From: Daphnia pulex
Taxonomy: Eukaryota > Arthropoda > Branchiopoda > Diplostraca > Daphniidae
Length of the DNA stretch: 64,000 nucleotides
Direction of reading: 5' to 3'
Assembly: GCF_021134715.1 (NCBI RefSeq)
Contig: NC_060025.1
Coordinates: forward strand, 9,532,698-9,596,697
The notes below the pieces were generated by a model, which did no database searches, was not told where the DNA came from, and worked only from the letters and a program-made list of their open reading frames with translations. The position numbers and the translations under genes were made by a program. Positions 11,621 to 25,473 of this stretch are shown one piece after another; within the stretch, counting starts at the first letter, position 1; every line of letters begins with the position of its first letter.

Positions 11621-14600
11621 TTATGAAAAATCAGCAATAGGAGCCATTCGAATGAGCCCGAAAAAAGTCTTGCTGGGTTGCAGGACCGAGTAGCGAAGTG
11701 GTTCAATATCTCGCAGGAAAAGTTTGTCGCCTTCTCTCAATTGGGTGGCGGCCGCCGTGTAGCAGGTGTTGGCTTTGGGGAACGACGTTTCAGAAAAGGC
11801 TGACGTAATGCAACGTAGGAATGGCTCCGTATTGATGAAGACTTCGTAAGCGTTTGTGGAATGTTCGTCTAGATAATGGACCTGTTTTGGAATGGGAGAA
11901 AATCATGTACAAGGTATATTTCAATTTTCTCACATCTCCACCCATTTTTTTATTAGTGCAAATTTTCCGTTTTGTAACTAGCTATTATTTCTTCGTTCTA
12001 ATAAATTCTTCTCCTTTAACAGCTTTTGTTTACGCATGGCCAAATCCGGAAAAATTGAAATAAGGCGGTAATGGAAAAAGCCAACCGTTAAAATGTGAGT
12101 AATAATAAAGATTGTTTTCCGACGTAAATAGAAAAGTTTGTTGCCTCGAGGCTTGTCGAAATGATTATGTATGTACCGAAATGGTGGTGGGCTATTTACC
12201 TGGGCGTAGATAAAGTACAGTCCGCTCTGTTTGACAGTAAGTATAGCGCCGTCAATTTTTACTAGAGGTGTTGTTTTGAGCGGGGAGTCCCAGTTGCTCG
12301 GAGCTATTTTCCATGACGTGTGAAGTCCAAGTTCATTCCTGGAGGCTATTTCTACTGGAAAAAAAATAATAGAAATTCGTTTAAAACTACGACATAAATG
12401 AATAAAATAAAAAACCGTTTTGAACGTTTTTGAACGGTTTGAATTTAGGATCGATTGTTTAACATTTTTCCTATCGATATCTAATATGCAAATGATTGAC
12501 TAATCAGAAGATAGTGTCGTCTGCTTTTTCTTTCTTTCATTGTGCCATGCGTTTTGCTCAACAAGTTTCAGAAAACCAAGTTTGAGATTACAAAGAAAAC
12601 AGATTACTTTTACGGAAACTGCTGCACGAAGAATTATCAAACAAACAAAATTAGAAAAATATGGTCGTCGCGTGTCAACTCTGGTCGTGTTTCTAGATGA
12701 AGTCGCTAAGTACACACCTACTCCATGCTGTTTTGGCGGGTAAATAAAACTTAAAATGAATATGGAATCATGGTGTAATAGATTCCATGATGGAAGCTTA
12801 AATAGAATAGTTGAAATTAAACCTGTTTCAAATTTGTGTTCCTGACTAGCATTCTACTGCGTTTAACTACATTCATGATGTAAACCCCCTGTCGAAACAT
12901 GGAAGTTTGTTATTGCAATTTGTAACTTTTTCCCTTCGTGCAGATTTGAGCAGCCTCAACCAGCCATCATAACCACGTGATCTACATAACCACAAGTTCT
13001 GCAAGTTTTGCTTTGTGCTGGCGGATTCTCAGAATCATCATCACTTGGGTAATGAGAATTTTCGTTACTTTTTTTTAACCTGTGACCTGCCAGATGTTCT
13101 AGTGATGCATGACTTGCATTTTACAAAGAAACTTTCCTTTTCATAACAATTAGGGTTTACCCACTGTCTCGTTTACTACTTTTCATTACTTGTGAATATT
13201 TTTCGTAACTCTTGTTTTAATTTTCATTTAGGTAAACAGCAGCCCGTTTGATTGCAGAAACTGCCGGTCGAGTTACGTCTCCCTTCTTTCCCTTTCTTAA
13301 AATGTCCTTGTGTATGCCCATGTGAATGTGGGTGTATTCACAAAGGACACCCTTTTTTCCTACCCTTTTTCAGCAGATGGATGAATCACTTTATGGATGG
13401 ATGTTGGCCGGATATTCCAGGCTAAAAGGTAGGACAAAATGTCCATCTCATTCTTCTTTTTTGGCTGTTTTTTTCCCTTACCGTTTTTGTTGAATCAGTT
13501 AAGAGTTAATTTAATAGCTCATAATGTCTAGAACGACTGTAGATCAGGCCTGTTTTTGTTCTACCTCACAATCTTGTCTAAATCGAATTTGAAAACTATT
13601 TGAACTTGAAACACTTGAAGCAAAAGTCCAGGTAGATATTTTTATGAGCTAGAGAGAGACCTGCCGCCTCACTGGCACCTCTTCATTGGAGATTACAATC
13701 GGGAACGTGTTTGATTCACAACAATAACAAAAGGTTCTCGTTGTACAAAAGAAGAAGAAGGAAAAACCCCGAAAACCGTTATCAATGTCTCATTACATTT
13801 CCTTGACGACCAAAGTGGGTCAGCGCGGCGAAATGTCTTTCATTTCCCGTCGAAGGCGCCGCTTGGCCCGTGCGTCTCGTGCCAGCGTGAATCTCGTTTT
13901 CTTCTTCTTTTCGATTTTTGTTGGGCAAGAGACGCAAAAGGGGCGCCTGCATATTAACTGTTTATTGTTCCAACGTGACTATCTAAAAACTAATCAAAAC
14001 AGATGATGCTGCTGCTGCATCCCCACTCCTTTTCTTCTCCATCCGTGTATCATAAAAGCTCTTTTTTTTTCGGGGAATGGCAAGGTCAAACTGAATTTTT
14101 TGGCGCACATCTTTGGCGAAACCCAAGGCTATCGCGGCGTTAGAGTTCCTGGATCAATTCCTCCGACCGAGGATGACGATTACTCATCCAATACAGTTGG
14201 ATACGCCAATGCGATTTGAATAATCTTTTCTTTTTTTGTTGGTAACCTTATTTTCTTCAATTAATCTAAATGGCAAGATCTGATGATTCGACTCCATCTC
14301 GTTATTATTCATAAGAGAAAATGGCCGAGTATGATGGAGAATCGCCGGCCATCTAACTGACACCACCCCCCATTTCGTGTACGTAATTCATTCCCCCCCA
14401 AAAAAAGAAAACGTAACGAGATGCAGCACCGAAAAAAAGAACCGCAATGTGGCCGAATCATTACCAACATTATTGATGTTAACGGCCGAAAATCATTCTT
14501 TCTTTTTCTTTTTAAAATTGTATCTAGCTAGCCAAATTCATGTCGTTTGTGTTTTTAACTACCTTGATTTTCGTAGCTGGTCGATGTGGAGTTGCGGGTG

Positions 14601-17600
14601 TCGGCCACCAAGTGAACGGCGGTGGCCGTGTGGCTGAGATCACGCAGCTGCTTCTTGTTGATTCTCTTTTTTCCGCTGCTGGACGATGGCGAATCTCGTG
14701 AAATTTGGTCCTCATTGTCCGACGACTGCTGTGAAGATGAGCCACTACGAGCATTGACGGCCGGCTGGTTGACCTTGTAGACGTTGGGTTGTTGTTGTTG
14801 CCTGACTTGGCTGGAAGAAGATCCGACGGATGCGGTGACTGTTTTGGTCAGAATGGCGGGTGCAGTTGCGGCGCTGATGCGGTCCTCTTGCAACGAACCG
14901 CCAGATGCGTAGGGTCCGGCTCCGATGGAGAAAATGCCGTTGCTCCTGGACCAAATTTTTTGATCGACCGATAACGGCCCCGTGTTCTCCGACGACGTTT
15001 TGACCCTGCTGTGCCGGAATTCCACATTGCTGGGAGCCACGCTGCTCTTGGCTGCCGCTGGAGGAGATGTCGTATCGGACGGCGATCGCAAGTCTTGGCC
15101 GTTAGCCTCAAACTCGGCTGCGACGGAACTCAATTCGACGTCGTCGACCAGCGCAGGGGATCGAGTCGTCGATTTCTGGTGACGATGGCGTGGCTTTTCT
15201 TTATTCCGGTTGCGCCAGAAATTGTTTTGTCGATGGTGCGGTTGCTGCTGCTGGACGACGGCGGCGTCCGACTCTGCCGACCTGCTTTGCCCGGGTTCGT
15301 TTCTCCCGTTATTTGTCAGCAGCGATTGGTAAATGCGCAATCCTTCGGTGCGGTTGGGCGGAGTGGCGCCGTAGCCGCGATCGAAAATGGGGACGCCATC
15401 CTGAGTGTGCGAACTCAGATCGGCTTGGCGTTTGTTGCGATTCTTGGATTGTCCGTCCATTTTCGAAACTCGTTTGCTGCTGCTGCTGTTGGCCGTCCGC
15501 CTTTGCCAATCGACTTCGAGCATTTCATTCCGCTCTGCCGGAGTGTGGATGGATGAGAAAACGCGAATGTCTTTCTTCTCTTCTTCTTCTTCTTCTTGAT
15601 CATCCAGGCCACTCAACAGGAGGGCCGACGACTTGTCACCATCGGCGGCTAGGCTCAAATCGACGATTTCGCCAGGTTGGTCCGTTTCCTTGAATTGAAA
15701 ACAAAAAAGATAATCGAAAAAAAATTAATTAAATATCTACGGCGAAAACAGTTATACACAAATGAGAAGAAAAAAGAAAGTTGATGATGAAGTGACGAAA
15801 AGCTCTGAGCGCATAGCCCAAAACGATATTTTTCAATTAAGATCTTGGACGTATACGTGGTAGTAGGTTTGCGCAATAATACGCGATTGATTGTGCCGCG
15901 CTGACTACTTTTCGTGTCTTGTCTACTTCATTTGGGAGAATGAGTGAGTGTGTTGTTAAATTAAAAGTCTTTGGGGGTCAAACTTGATTATCAGGCACTT
16001 TTGTGTGTATCAAGCGCGAAAAAACGGCTTGTCATTTATTCACACTTTATGACAAGCTAGAAAAGAAAAGAAAAGGGGGTCTTTCATCAGCAGGTCCATT
16101 GTCTATTGCTATTCGACTTTCTCTTTACAGTTCATTAAGCCAAACTTGTGTTATCCGATAGTCGCTTGTTTTGTTTTGTTTTTCTGGCCGAAACCTTGGA
16201 CCGTTTCTCATCGAGGCCTATCCGCCTATGTGTGTGTGTAAAATTGAATGCAAATGTGTGCGTCCTAGAATTTCTCGTGAACTGGCTCTGAAGTTGCACA
16301 TGTAGCGCACGTCAAATTCAAACGCCTTTTCTTCTCTTGTTAGGACGACGAGAGAGTCGTGCCACTATATAGGCGCTAGTCGCTTTCTACATCTCTCCTC
16401 CTTTTCTTGGCCTGCGATTTCATTATGCGAGTTTTGATTTATCACCAGTCCAACTTCTTCTTCTTTTTCGACTCTCGCATTTCAAAGGTTCGCCGCTGCG
16501 CTTTTGCACTCGGACTCCAAATGTAATCAATTGGCATGGGACCATTTGGCGCTGCGAGGAGATTCTCTTTTGACTTTTGGATTGAGCCCAAAAAGACTCG
16601 AAAGAGACTAAGAAAAAAGAGAGAATAGCAGTTAACCGAGAATTTCTCACAATTGCTGCTGCTCGATTCGATTTCATAAACGACGTGAATAATTGCACGT
16701 GGGATGGGTGTGTCGAAAACATGTCGAGTCGGACTAACAGAGAGAGAGGCCCTACCCCGTATTTGGTGCGACTGGCGACAGTTAAATCAATGCCCAGGCA
16801 GAAATGGGCAGCAGGATCACACACACACACGCTTGACGTTCAAATGTTTTTTTTTCCCCTCAACAGATTTTAGTGTAGACCCGACAGAAAATTCACCTGT
16901 CCGACCTGTGAGAGTAGGTCACATTTCATTTCGATTTGGAAAAGGTGAAAAATGGATAGGATAAATAATAATCAGAAAAAGAATGTGTCGGGATCAATCG
17001 AACAAGGCGCCATACTCTGATCAGTTTCCATGGTGGTGGTGGTGCCTAATGCTTTGCGTGTTTATTCCCAACTGTCGTCAAACCTCATTCCCAGTCACTG
17101 TGCTGTCTTCTTATGGTCAAATTGAATTAGTTTTCGATCGCGATAGAGAGAGACTACTACACTGCTGTTATGTCTAGCAACAAATCACATCTACCGTGTC
17201 AATTGTCCAAAGAATTTACCAAAAAGAAAACAACAACCGCTAAATTCAAACACGCAAAGTTGTAGTTTCTCTTACCTGATTATTTTCACCGTTGAAAACG
17301 TGTTGCTCGAGCATCGAGTCTTTATTGAATTGGGCGCCAGCGTCGTTGTCGTCGTAGAGAAGATTGTCGTGAAGATTGCGCAACTGGGCACGCAACTCGT
17401 CCAAGTCTCGGGTGCTGGCCAGCGATTGGACGCGCGACTGCAGGGCCTCGACCTTGCGTTGCAGATGCCACGTGAACCACAAGTGGCAAGTCACCAGGGC
17501 GACGCAGGCCGCCGCGACGGCCAACAACAACGGCCAGGTGACGTAATGATGGCATCGTCGCTCCTTGTTGCGTTTGATGAGCGTCGTCACGTCCAGTTGT

Positions 17601-17728
17601 TGTCGACTGGACGGGCGCACTTTGCCTTTGTTGGGCTGCTGCTGTTGCATCGTCACGCTGGCCTCTTGTTGTTGTTGTCCCGTCAAGTGGTCGTTCCTCA
17701 CAAGTGATGCCGAGCCTTTGCTGGACAT
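11621..17728 (-). CDS. egr: TNF-superfamily ligand (Eiger/EDA type), type II membrane protein
   Basis: Four exons on the minus strand: 17728-17276, 15688-14563, 12354-12200 and 11881-11621. They join in frame (GT/AG throughout) into 664 aa. Order: Q-rich cytoplasmic tail (1-60); one membrane helix about 63-89 (PLLLAVAAACVALVTC); short coiled coil 90-125; acidic run; furin-like RNKR at 235-238; long Ser/Gln/Asn-rich stalk; TNF homology domain from about 500 to the end (SGLYFIYAQVHYLDEHS, FLRC, ANTCYTAA, and SKTFFGLIRM near the C-terminus, with a Cys pair). The ligand would be cleaved and trimerise to activate TNF-receptor/JNK signalling. It is longer than Drosophila Eiger (about 410 aa) because of the stalk. 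The start is the ATG at 17728; the frame upstream has only a TTG. The introns 12355-14562 and 15689-17275 hold no gene I can support. EDA-type is the alternative assignment. Confidence 0.82.
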
Positions 17729-20700
17729 GATTATCGTGTAGGGACCGGATAGGAGCCGCCCGCACGACAATGACCGTTAGAGTTGCACGCGAGACTCTGA
17801 CGACACTTTTTTCAAGGGGGGGGGGAATCTAATCAACAGCACACAATCAATCTCTTTTCGTTCTTTTGTCTTATTCTCCTGTTAACAAGGCGCGGGAGAG
17901 CTATGGGGGGTGGGAGATGGAATTAGGAGAGGATCCGGGTCGGCGTCCTACTCGAATAAATTTGGGTGGCGGCTGCTGCTGCTGCTGTAGTGGCTGGATG
18001 ATGAGAATTAATTGATTGTGGCTTGGTGCTGCTGGAACGGAGAACGGCTGCTGCTGCTGACACGATTCGACGATTTTCCTTTGAGCATCGGAACACGGAC
18101 AGTGTTCATGTTTTCCTTCTTTCCCCTTCAAGGTCGGCACACCCCAACAAGAAAAAAACAGCCAAATACGTGAGAGAGAACTTTGTTTTCCTTTTGGGTG
18201 TTGTTGTTGTTCCTGTACGAAAGAGGAGAGCAGTTCACACGACCTACCGCCTCGCAGATCTGGACGTTGACTGGTTGTTAAGGGCAAAGTTGGTGGGCAT
18301 TTTATTAAGACATTCGTGTAGAGTTTGCTCTTGAAGCCATGGCCGATGGAGAAGGACGTTGGACGGGCCAGAGGAAGGGACTTATTCTCGACTAAAGGCT
18401 GTGGAACACACGGCAACGCTGTCACTAGTCCTTCACTTTCTCTTCTTCTTCTTCTTCTGCTGCCAGTTGGGCATTTGCACACGCAGCTTTTTGTCTGGTC
18501 TCTGGTGATGCTGGCCGAGCTTGTTGTCAGTGGCTTCCTTTTTCTTTTAGATTGACGCCAAGGTCCTTATTTTTCTAGTCAGCTGTTGGGTCCCAACTTT
18601 TTGGAATGCAGATAAATCGTCGCCTCTTAATCACCAAACGTCAAATGAAACATGTCCAATATTGTTATATTATTAGCTATTGATTGCCTGGGCTTTTTTT
18701 TATTGGCTCTTGCGTGAAATGTGTCACACAATTGGCCAAACTATCAAAGTTTAACGACTCGGCCTATAGCCTATAGCTCTCTGTGATTCCTTTTTGGAGG
18801 TTATAGAGTCTGAATCAAAGTTAAGATGGACTTGAGCTTGGCTTTGTTGTTCTCTATTCCTTTTCTTTTAAATTTGAAAAACGGTATATATCTAGTATAA
18901 AGTTCAATTTCTGCAAAATGGATGGTGGTACTTTGGCTTATGACGACTGGCTGGTGCGTCCGACCGGCGCCAGTATCTCATCAAAAGGTAAAGCATTTTC
19001 AGCAGCAGTCGGCTTAAGAAAAAAGAGGAAGATAGATATTTTTCCGTTCTCTCAACTGCTGACCATATTTTCTACAATGACGGACTATGCGCACAGCGTA
19101 GAGCATAAAAAGCATTTCAAGTCACGAGTTCGGCCTCAGCATCAATCTTCTTCTCCGTCCTCGGGAGTCTACTATGCGCATCAGCTATAGCTCTTTTTTT
19201 ATTTTTTTATTCTTTTCTTGTCCCATCACATGTGTGATGAACAGCCGGAATTGCGGATGATAATAATTCTGGAAAAAAAAAACACACGCTCGTGTGTAAT
19301 ATCGTGAAAGTCACGCCAAAATAAATATTTCATTTCCAAAACGTACGTACACCAAACTATAGCAGCATTGGAATGAATACCATTTTTCACTTAATGGTTT
19401 GGTCGTAAAGAAACAGACAAACAAAAAAATGGCGGGAATGTTGGTAAACACATCGTTTGACAACTTGTTTGGCATGTGGGTTGGTTGGTTGGCGTCTATA
19501 ATAACTCTGTTGCAGCGAATTTTGATTAGATGCCAAATGTTGGCATTGCGTTTCACACCGCCGTTTTTCTCAACTTTGGCGAGCTGTAATTTATGCGCTT
19601 CAGTTGAATTTCGACAACTTTTTTTCAAATAAGGAAATGACGACAGTTGGCGCTTAGATACTTTTTTTTTCACCATCACGATTTCAACCTTCAAATATTT
19701 GTAGTAGTAGCCCATCATCGGTGGTGCCAAAAAGGCGCACTGCGAAATTCCTCTCTTGTAAATTCAACAAGGATTTTTACATGATTTGAACCAGGTATAC
19801 AACACCAACTATTGCATGTAATACAAGTGTTGTGTGAATTGAGCAATGTTTTATCAACATTTTTTTATTTTACAGAGATAAATATTCTCTTCCTGTATTG
19901 TTTACTATAACCATATAAGAAGACGAGCACATTAAAACACGTGCCGGCATAAAAAAAAAAACGGCAAAAATCTCACGAAAGGAAATTTTTTATTTTCGAC
20001 AGTTCCTCAGGAAAGAGTTTTTTTTTTCTTCGGCTTAAAAATCAATAAAGAAAGGTATTTGGGGATGTATATTTTTTTGTTCGTTCTACAATGTAAAATA
20101 TACACCTGTCGTTTAAAAGCCAGTTAAAATAACTGACGGAGAAAATCTTGACAAATTTTTTCCGTCCCTTGCCGACATGATTATTCAAAGTCGTTGCCAA
20201 AGGTCGAATTTTATTAGAAATCACCTATAGAATTATTAGAGAGCTCCATCTTTTATTATTTATTTCGGTGTCGGGCTGCGTTTCTTAGTAGACTCCACAC
20301 TACCGAGAAATCATAAAGCGCGCGCGTGTTAATATTTTCCCATTGGAAATGATGCAGAGCGCGGATAAATGTTGATGGCTGAGTGAAAGCGACGTAGTGA
20401 TGCAATCTAATGAAAAGTAAAGGCGCCTGTCTGCGTCCTCACGACTCCGACTGAGAAAGGAAAGAAAGAGACAGCGAGAGCGCAAACAAACAAACCAGAA
20501 TTTTTTTTTTTTTTAAATCCGGCTATACTTCCTTTTATTTTTAAAAAATAAAAGTTATCGGACATCAAAAAAAGAAGAAAAAAAACCTCCGGTTGGACGC
20601 AGAGGCGCCATCAGCGCCGAGAATCATGAATAAGCTTTTGCGTTTTGTGCAATCCACCACAACACAACACAGTTTTTTTAGAAGCGCACATTTTTATATT

Positions 20701-23700
20701 TATTTATTTAATATTACAAGTTCCATATATGGTGAAAAAAGAAGAAAAAGAAAAAAGGAAGAAAAAACTGTTGGGTCTCCGCAATGCGCTGGCCGGCACA
20801 GCACTGGCCTTTTGGTTGGATATTTTTCCAAGGTGGTTGGTTGGAGAGGAATCCGTGCGTGATCAGACGTGGCGCCATAACCGACGGGGAGTCGACAGCC
20901 GTCGCCACGCTATAAATTTCGAGTCAGCATGTGAACGTTTTTGAAGCAGTTGTATACAAAACCAGTGAGTGGCCATTTTTCAGCAGCTTATTATTATACT
21001 AGCCCGTAGTTGACCCAGCACACGATTCTCTCCCCATGCCAGGACTTTTTCAAAACGAGTTTCTGTCGACTAAATTTTTTTTTTTAAGGCCTGAAATCAT
21101 TTCTATTGAATAAAAAGAAGAAGAAGAAAAATGAATATCTTGATGTATAAAGCATCTACTTGACCTTGTGGCATCTTTTGTGTGCGTTGAACTTCAACGA
21201 AAAGGCTCTTTGAATTTCATAATCATGTCAAAGTTCACACAACTCGATTTAAAGAGAAGAACTAACTAGCTAGATAAGACTTTTTACTTCTTCTTTTTTA
21301 AAAAATAAGCTCCAGAAATAATACCAAGCTATCCTAGTTGGATGAATAAAGCAAGAATGTGTGTGTACTTGTGGCGAAATTTCGTATTAAAATTTATTCA
21401 ACTCATTTTTCTCATTCCATAAATTTGCAACAACACTTCCCAAGTTTGTTTTTTCGTTTCATATTTGTCAGATTGCGCGTTTTGAAATAGATTAAGTGGC
21501 TAGAAAATGAAAAAAAAAGAAGTTTAAACTTGGCGCCAGAAACTCGTTTGAGACGGTAGCGATCGAGTAAACATTTCTTTTTATTCTTAAAGAAGATTGC
21601 ACTGACATTTTTTAAAATAAGACCTTTTTTTAAAAGGCTACATCGACATTCTTGCCAGATTATTTCAATAGTTTGTCCCTTTTTCTTTCTTGATTATTCT
21701 AATGACGAGTGACGCTTCGTGCTTATTGTTCATTTGTGCTTGCTTTTTCGTTTAATTTTAAAATTAATTTAAAAAGAAAAAAGCCAAAGTCATGAATCAT
21801 GCCTTGGCTACACACAAGTACACAAATATAGTGTCTGCTACAGCTAGGATAAAAAGTCAACACAGCGAAAAATCGGTTTTCTACTTTTTTCTTGTTTTAT
21901 ATTTTCAGTTGAGATTTTATCAGCCTTGCGCATTCTAGAACACGCAAACTTGTTGGTCGGTGATGACCAAGGGAATTTGAACGGACAAAACCTTGTAGGT
22001 AATTTGGAGTAGTATCAACGAACATATCGACATAGTAAAAAAAATAAGATAACGGAATTATTTGTTACGGTTTTATAGAGTTGTAAAGTCTCAGAATTTT
22101 TGTATGATGAAGTACTTCACTTTTGAAAAAGGTTTTTGTCATCTTAGCTGGCAGCTGGCTGTCATGGTGGATCATTAATGAAATCCATCCACATTCCTTC
22201 AAGCATATAAGATTAAGATTTTCTTATTCCACTTCCATCGAGCCATCCTTAGACTTATCTTCCCATCAACATGTCAAAATGCATTTATCACATGTCAGCT
22301 TTCTTTGCTATCTGATGATATCTAAATTTTCTCAAAGTGAAAGAGTCAAAGAATTAATTTTGTTCCGTCTCTGTCACATTCCAGTATACTAATTATGTAT
22401 TCAATTAAATGCGATTTACACAGGACGGTCATCATTACGATAGGACTCTTGACACCGAGTGATTGGACCAAAGTTGGTGTGCAGCATGGGAGAACTGTGT
22501 ATATAGGCCAAACATCCCCTACGATACAATACCTACAACAACAACAACAACAACAAAAGCAAAAAGAGAGAAGGGTCATCTACCGACATGTGATGGATGA
22601 CATTATCACGCTCAGAAGCGCAAGACTCACGCTCGCACGTACGACCTTCCGTCTCGTCCGCCTTTTCACCCTTGATGGATGGCTGGATGGCACCCTGGAG
22701 AAGAGCAAAACGTCCATGGACGAGTGGTACGTAGAAAAATATTGAAAGTGTTTGTCCGCGTGTGTTTTATCGTTTCTATATGTGCCCCCATGCTCCCTTT
22801 TACTGCTTAACGTTTCTAAGCTCAAAAGACAACCAAAGTTAACTCAAAAACCTGTTTGAATAATATAGAACTGTTACTAATGCGCAATTCGTAACTAATG
22901 GTGGAATCTAATTGCCATTTTTTCTTTTTAGAAAAGGATTCCGAAAAGGCCACAACGAATCGCGATTTCGACAAAGTCTAGATTGATTTTCACCCAATAG
23001 AGAGAGAAAATAAAAATGGTCTATTTGCATGGCTGTTTCAGCATCCGCTTTGAAATGGAATACTGTCGGTCACAAGACGATTTGCTCGGCGATTTCGCAT
23101 CAAACAAAAATATCATACGTCACTAAGTAGTCTACTCTGCTAGAACAACGTATTCTCTTACTAAAAATAATCAGTGAATGGTTTCTATTGAGCTATTAAT
23201 TAATCTAATTTTCAGTTTTTACTTAATGGTTGGGTCCTCGCTTTCACTGTTTGAACGAAAAAAGGTCGTCCTTTAACTCCTTTTCCCATTGTTATTTCCG
23301 AAAGCTCTAAAATACGACGACCAGAAACAATTAATTGATTTAAAAAGCAGTTATTTCTTCCTTCGTCCTTCCTTCTTACAAAACTCCTGTGATCGAATGA
23401 ACAGCGCTAGAAGCCAAGCAGAGACTAAAAAAGCAGCTAGAGCTGAACCAGGTAAAACCCACAAGGCTCTAAGGCCACAGGGGCCGTCTCAGCTGGACCG
23501 CCTGAGGACCGCCTTTTCTCCGGAAATTTATGGAATTGACCGTGCAAAGGCGTGCAATGATGCTATCTCGTGTCACTTTGCAATATTCGAATTTGGTGAC
23601 GTTCGTGAATTTTTATCGACAGCCGTTCCTTTCGTCCCTTTACAGTAGGTTACTAATATTTTCTAAATTATCCGTTATCTGTTTGTTTTTTTCAGAACTG

Positions 23701-23870
23701 AGCTGTAGTTTAGAGACTAAATCTTTAGATAGAAATTTCAAATAATGAATAAATTTCTGATTCACGAATTTTTTAAAAATTGAATTTTCCTAAAGAAATT
23801 TGTTTGGCACTACAGTACAGTCATCAAACGAGGTAATCGTGTAGGAATCTTTTGGCTCCGTCAGTAGGTG
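17729..23870. other. long non-coding stretch upstream of the TNF-ligand gene
   Basis: No supported gene. It contains simple repeats: GCT units at about 17971-17986 and 18048-18060, CTT units at about 18440-18458, and CAA units at about 22531-22554. It also has many homopolymer runs and AT-rich spacers. Open frames here are short, start in low-complexity sequence and lack splice context. The part next to 17728 should hold the promoter and 5' leader of the TNF-ligand gene. A poly-G run at about 17816-17824 sits about 90 bp upstream of the start codon. Confidence 0.5.
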
Positions 23871-24360
23871 GCTAAAATCAAGTTGTCCCCCAGCCGCCAG
23901 ATGTCGCGAGTGTGTTTGAGAAAGGACGAAACTTTCGCCATTTTGTTCCGAAACGCCAAGTGAAAAGGTATTCCAAATTCGTTACGGAATTGCGGTGTCG
24001 ATCTACATTTTGAAATTTAATGGTAAATTCTAGTTTGGATTTCTCAAATGTAATTAATCCTAGACGTTGCTGTGTGAATTTACAGGCAATCTGGCATATA
24101 ATTTCCACTTGGCCAAATAATCGATCACGTGAACTGGAACTGCTTTCCATTTTGCCAAAACGTCGTCCTTTGTTAGCTGTACGGAAGTACGTCTCATCTC
24201 ACGCAGAATCACTACAGAGGTATTATAGCAATTTTGTTGGTCAATTTCCCTGCAATAATGCTAAAGATTTTATTAGTTGGTATTCAGGTTGGAAATCCCG
24301 TTGCTTAACTGTTGCAGAATGGCTGAACCCGACAACAGCTGAGTTCCATGGCTGGATCAT

Positions 24361-25005
24361 TGCAGTGGTTTTGTTGCAGCCAGCTGGTGAAAGGTGTGAT
24401 CGAGTCAAGTTGAGCTGCAGCTGCTGCATGCAGTTTATCGAGCTGGTGTTATCCTGAAGGGTCATTGCAGGAAGAATTTTTGAAATGGTAAGTTGATTAA
24501 ATTTATTGGTTGTAACTTGGGAAGTCTTGCGTCTTTTTTTTTTTTCTAAATTCAACTGTTATGATGTAGATCATAAGTGGTGCTATTTCTTGCTTCCAAA
24601 TAGTAGTTTTCGTGAAAGATATCAGATAGAGATCAACTTCCTTTGAGTTGACAATTTTCGTCTGATGAAACTAGAACAAAAATTTCCACTCTGTATTAAC
24701 AACTTTTTCTAACACTTAAGAATTAGATGTATAGAATTCTCTTTTCCTGGGATTTCATCTTGCCAATGAAATCTTGGAAAAATGTCTGATGTCATTTGTT
24801 TTACACGATTTCTTTTGCATTCCTTTTTCCCCATAGGACTTGGTGATACTTAAACTATGCCTGTGCTGTTCTATGTCCAGTGGTTTTGCAGCCTGTTTCC
24901 AGTTGAGAGATGTGGTAATGCAGCTGATACAGGATTAAAGAAAAAGAACTGAAGTACCTGTGCTGGTGTTCACCTGAAATTGCTGTGCCACAAGAGTTGC
25001 AGATA
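24361..25005 (+). repeat. two diverged copies of the GCTGGTGAAAG repeat family
   Basis: Segments at about 24361-24475 and 24878-25005 share a loose order of words: GTGGTTTTG(TT)GCAGCC, GCTGGTGAAAG or a variant, TCAAGTT, GCTGGTGTT and GTTGCAG(GAAG). The same words recur at 28077-28160 and 28451-28546 in the same orientation. Copies are well diverged (my estimate by eye only), non-coding and spaced irregularly. They could be remnants of a mobile element or repeated exons of a long non-coding RNA. Confidence 0.35.
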
Positions 25006-25255
25006 GTGTTTGGTTCCTCATAGAAGTCGATAGAAGTTTATTTAAAGAGTCTGGAGATGATCAGCCACTTCTGCCTTTAACTTATGTAAAACTTCAAAGT
25101 TGTAAGAAATATACAAGTCAAGTGCTAAATATGATTTTGTTATAAGTTAAAAGACACAGCAAACAAATAAGTTAAAAGGAATTGCTTTATTGTCCCACCT
25201 CCACCCACAATTCCACCACTTTTTACAATAACACACATACATACATACACTTTAG

Positions 25256-25473
25256 TTAACCCGTTGGCTGCCACGCCACACAACCCGTAGGTTGTTCTCT
25301 ACTCTCTACGCGCCATGTCTGAAGGATCCATGACCAAGGTGGGACTTGCCATTGCTGACAAGTCCGGGCTGACAGGGAAGATGGAATGCACGCATTTAGG
25401 AGGCCTCTAGGAGGCCCGTGCTAAGGAGGTAGGGGAGAAACGGAGAACAAAGGCGTGGCAGACAACGGATTAA
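25256..25473. mobile_element. piggyBac-like MITE
   Basis: The element is bounded by TTAA at 25256-25259 and 25470-25473, the target duplication typical of piggyBac. Its termini are inverted: CCCGTTGGCTGCCACGCC on the left and, reading inward from the right on the other strand, TCCGTTGTCTGCCACGCC. The CCC(G/T)TTG..TGCCACGC pattern matches piggyBac-family termini. The interior is 210 bp and non-coding, so it depends on a transposase elsewhere. A GGAGGCCTCTAGGAGGCC near-palindrome lies in the right half. Confidence 0.75.

Noticed and set aside
11854-12063. Plus-strand 69-aa frame next to the last TNF-ligand exon
   Set aside because: It overlaps the intron and acceptor of the minus-strand gene and has no independent support.
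15011-15693. Long plus-strand frames opposite the large TNF-ligand exon
   Set aside because: They mirror the Ser/Gln/Asn-rich stalk on the other strand, are Leu/Arg-rich, and have no splice or start context.
24020-24457. 145-aa plus-strand frame
   Set aside because: It runs into the GCTGGTGAAAG repeat, whose copies elsewhere are not open in the same frame.
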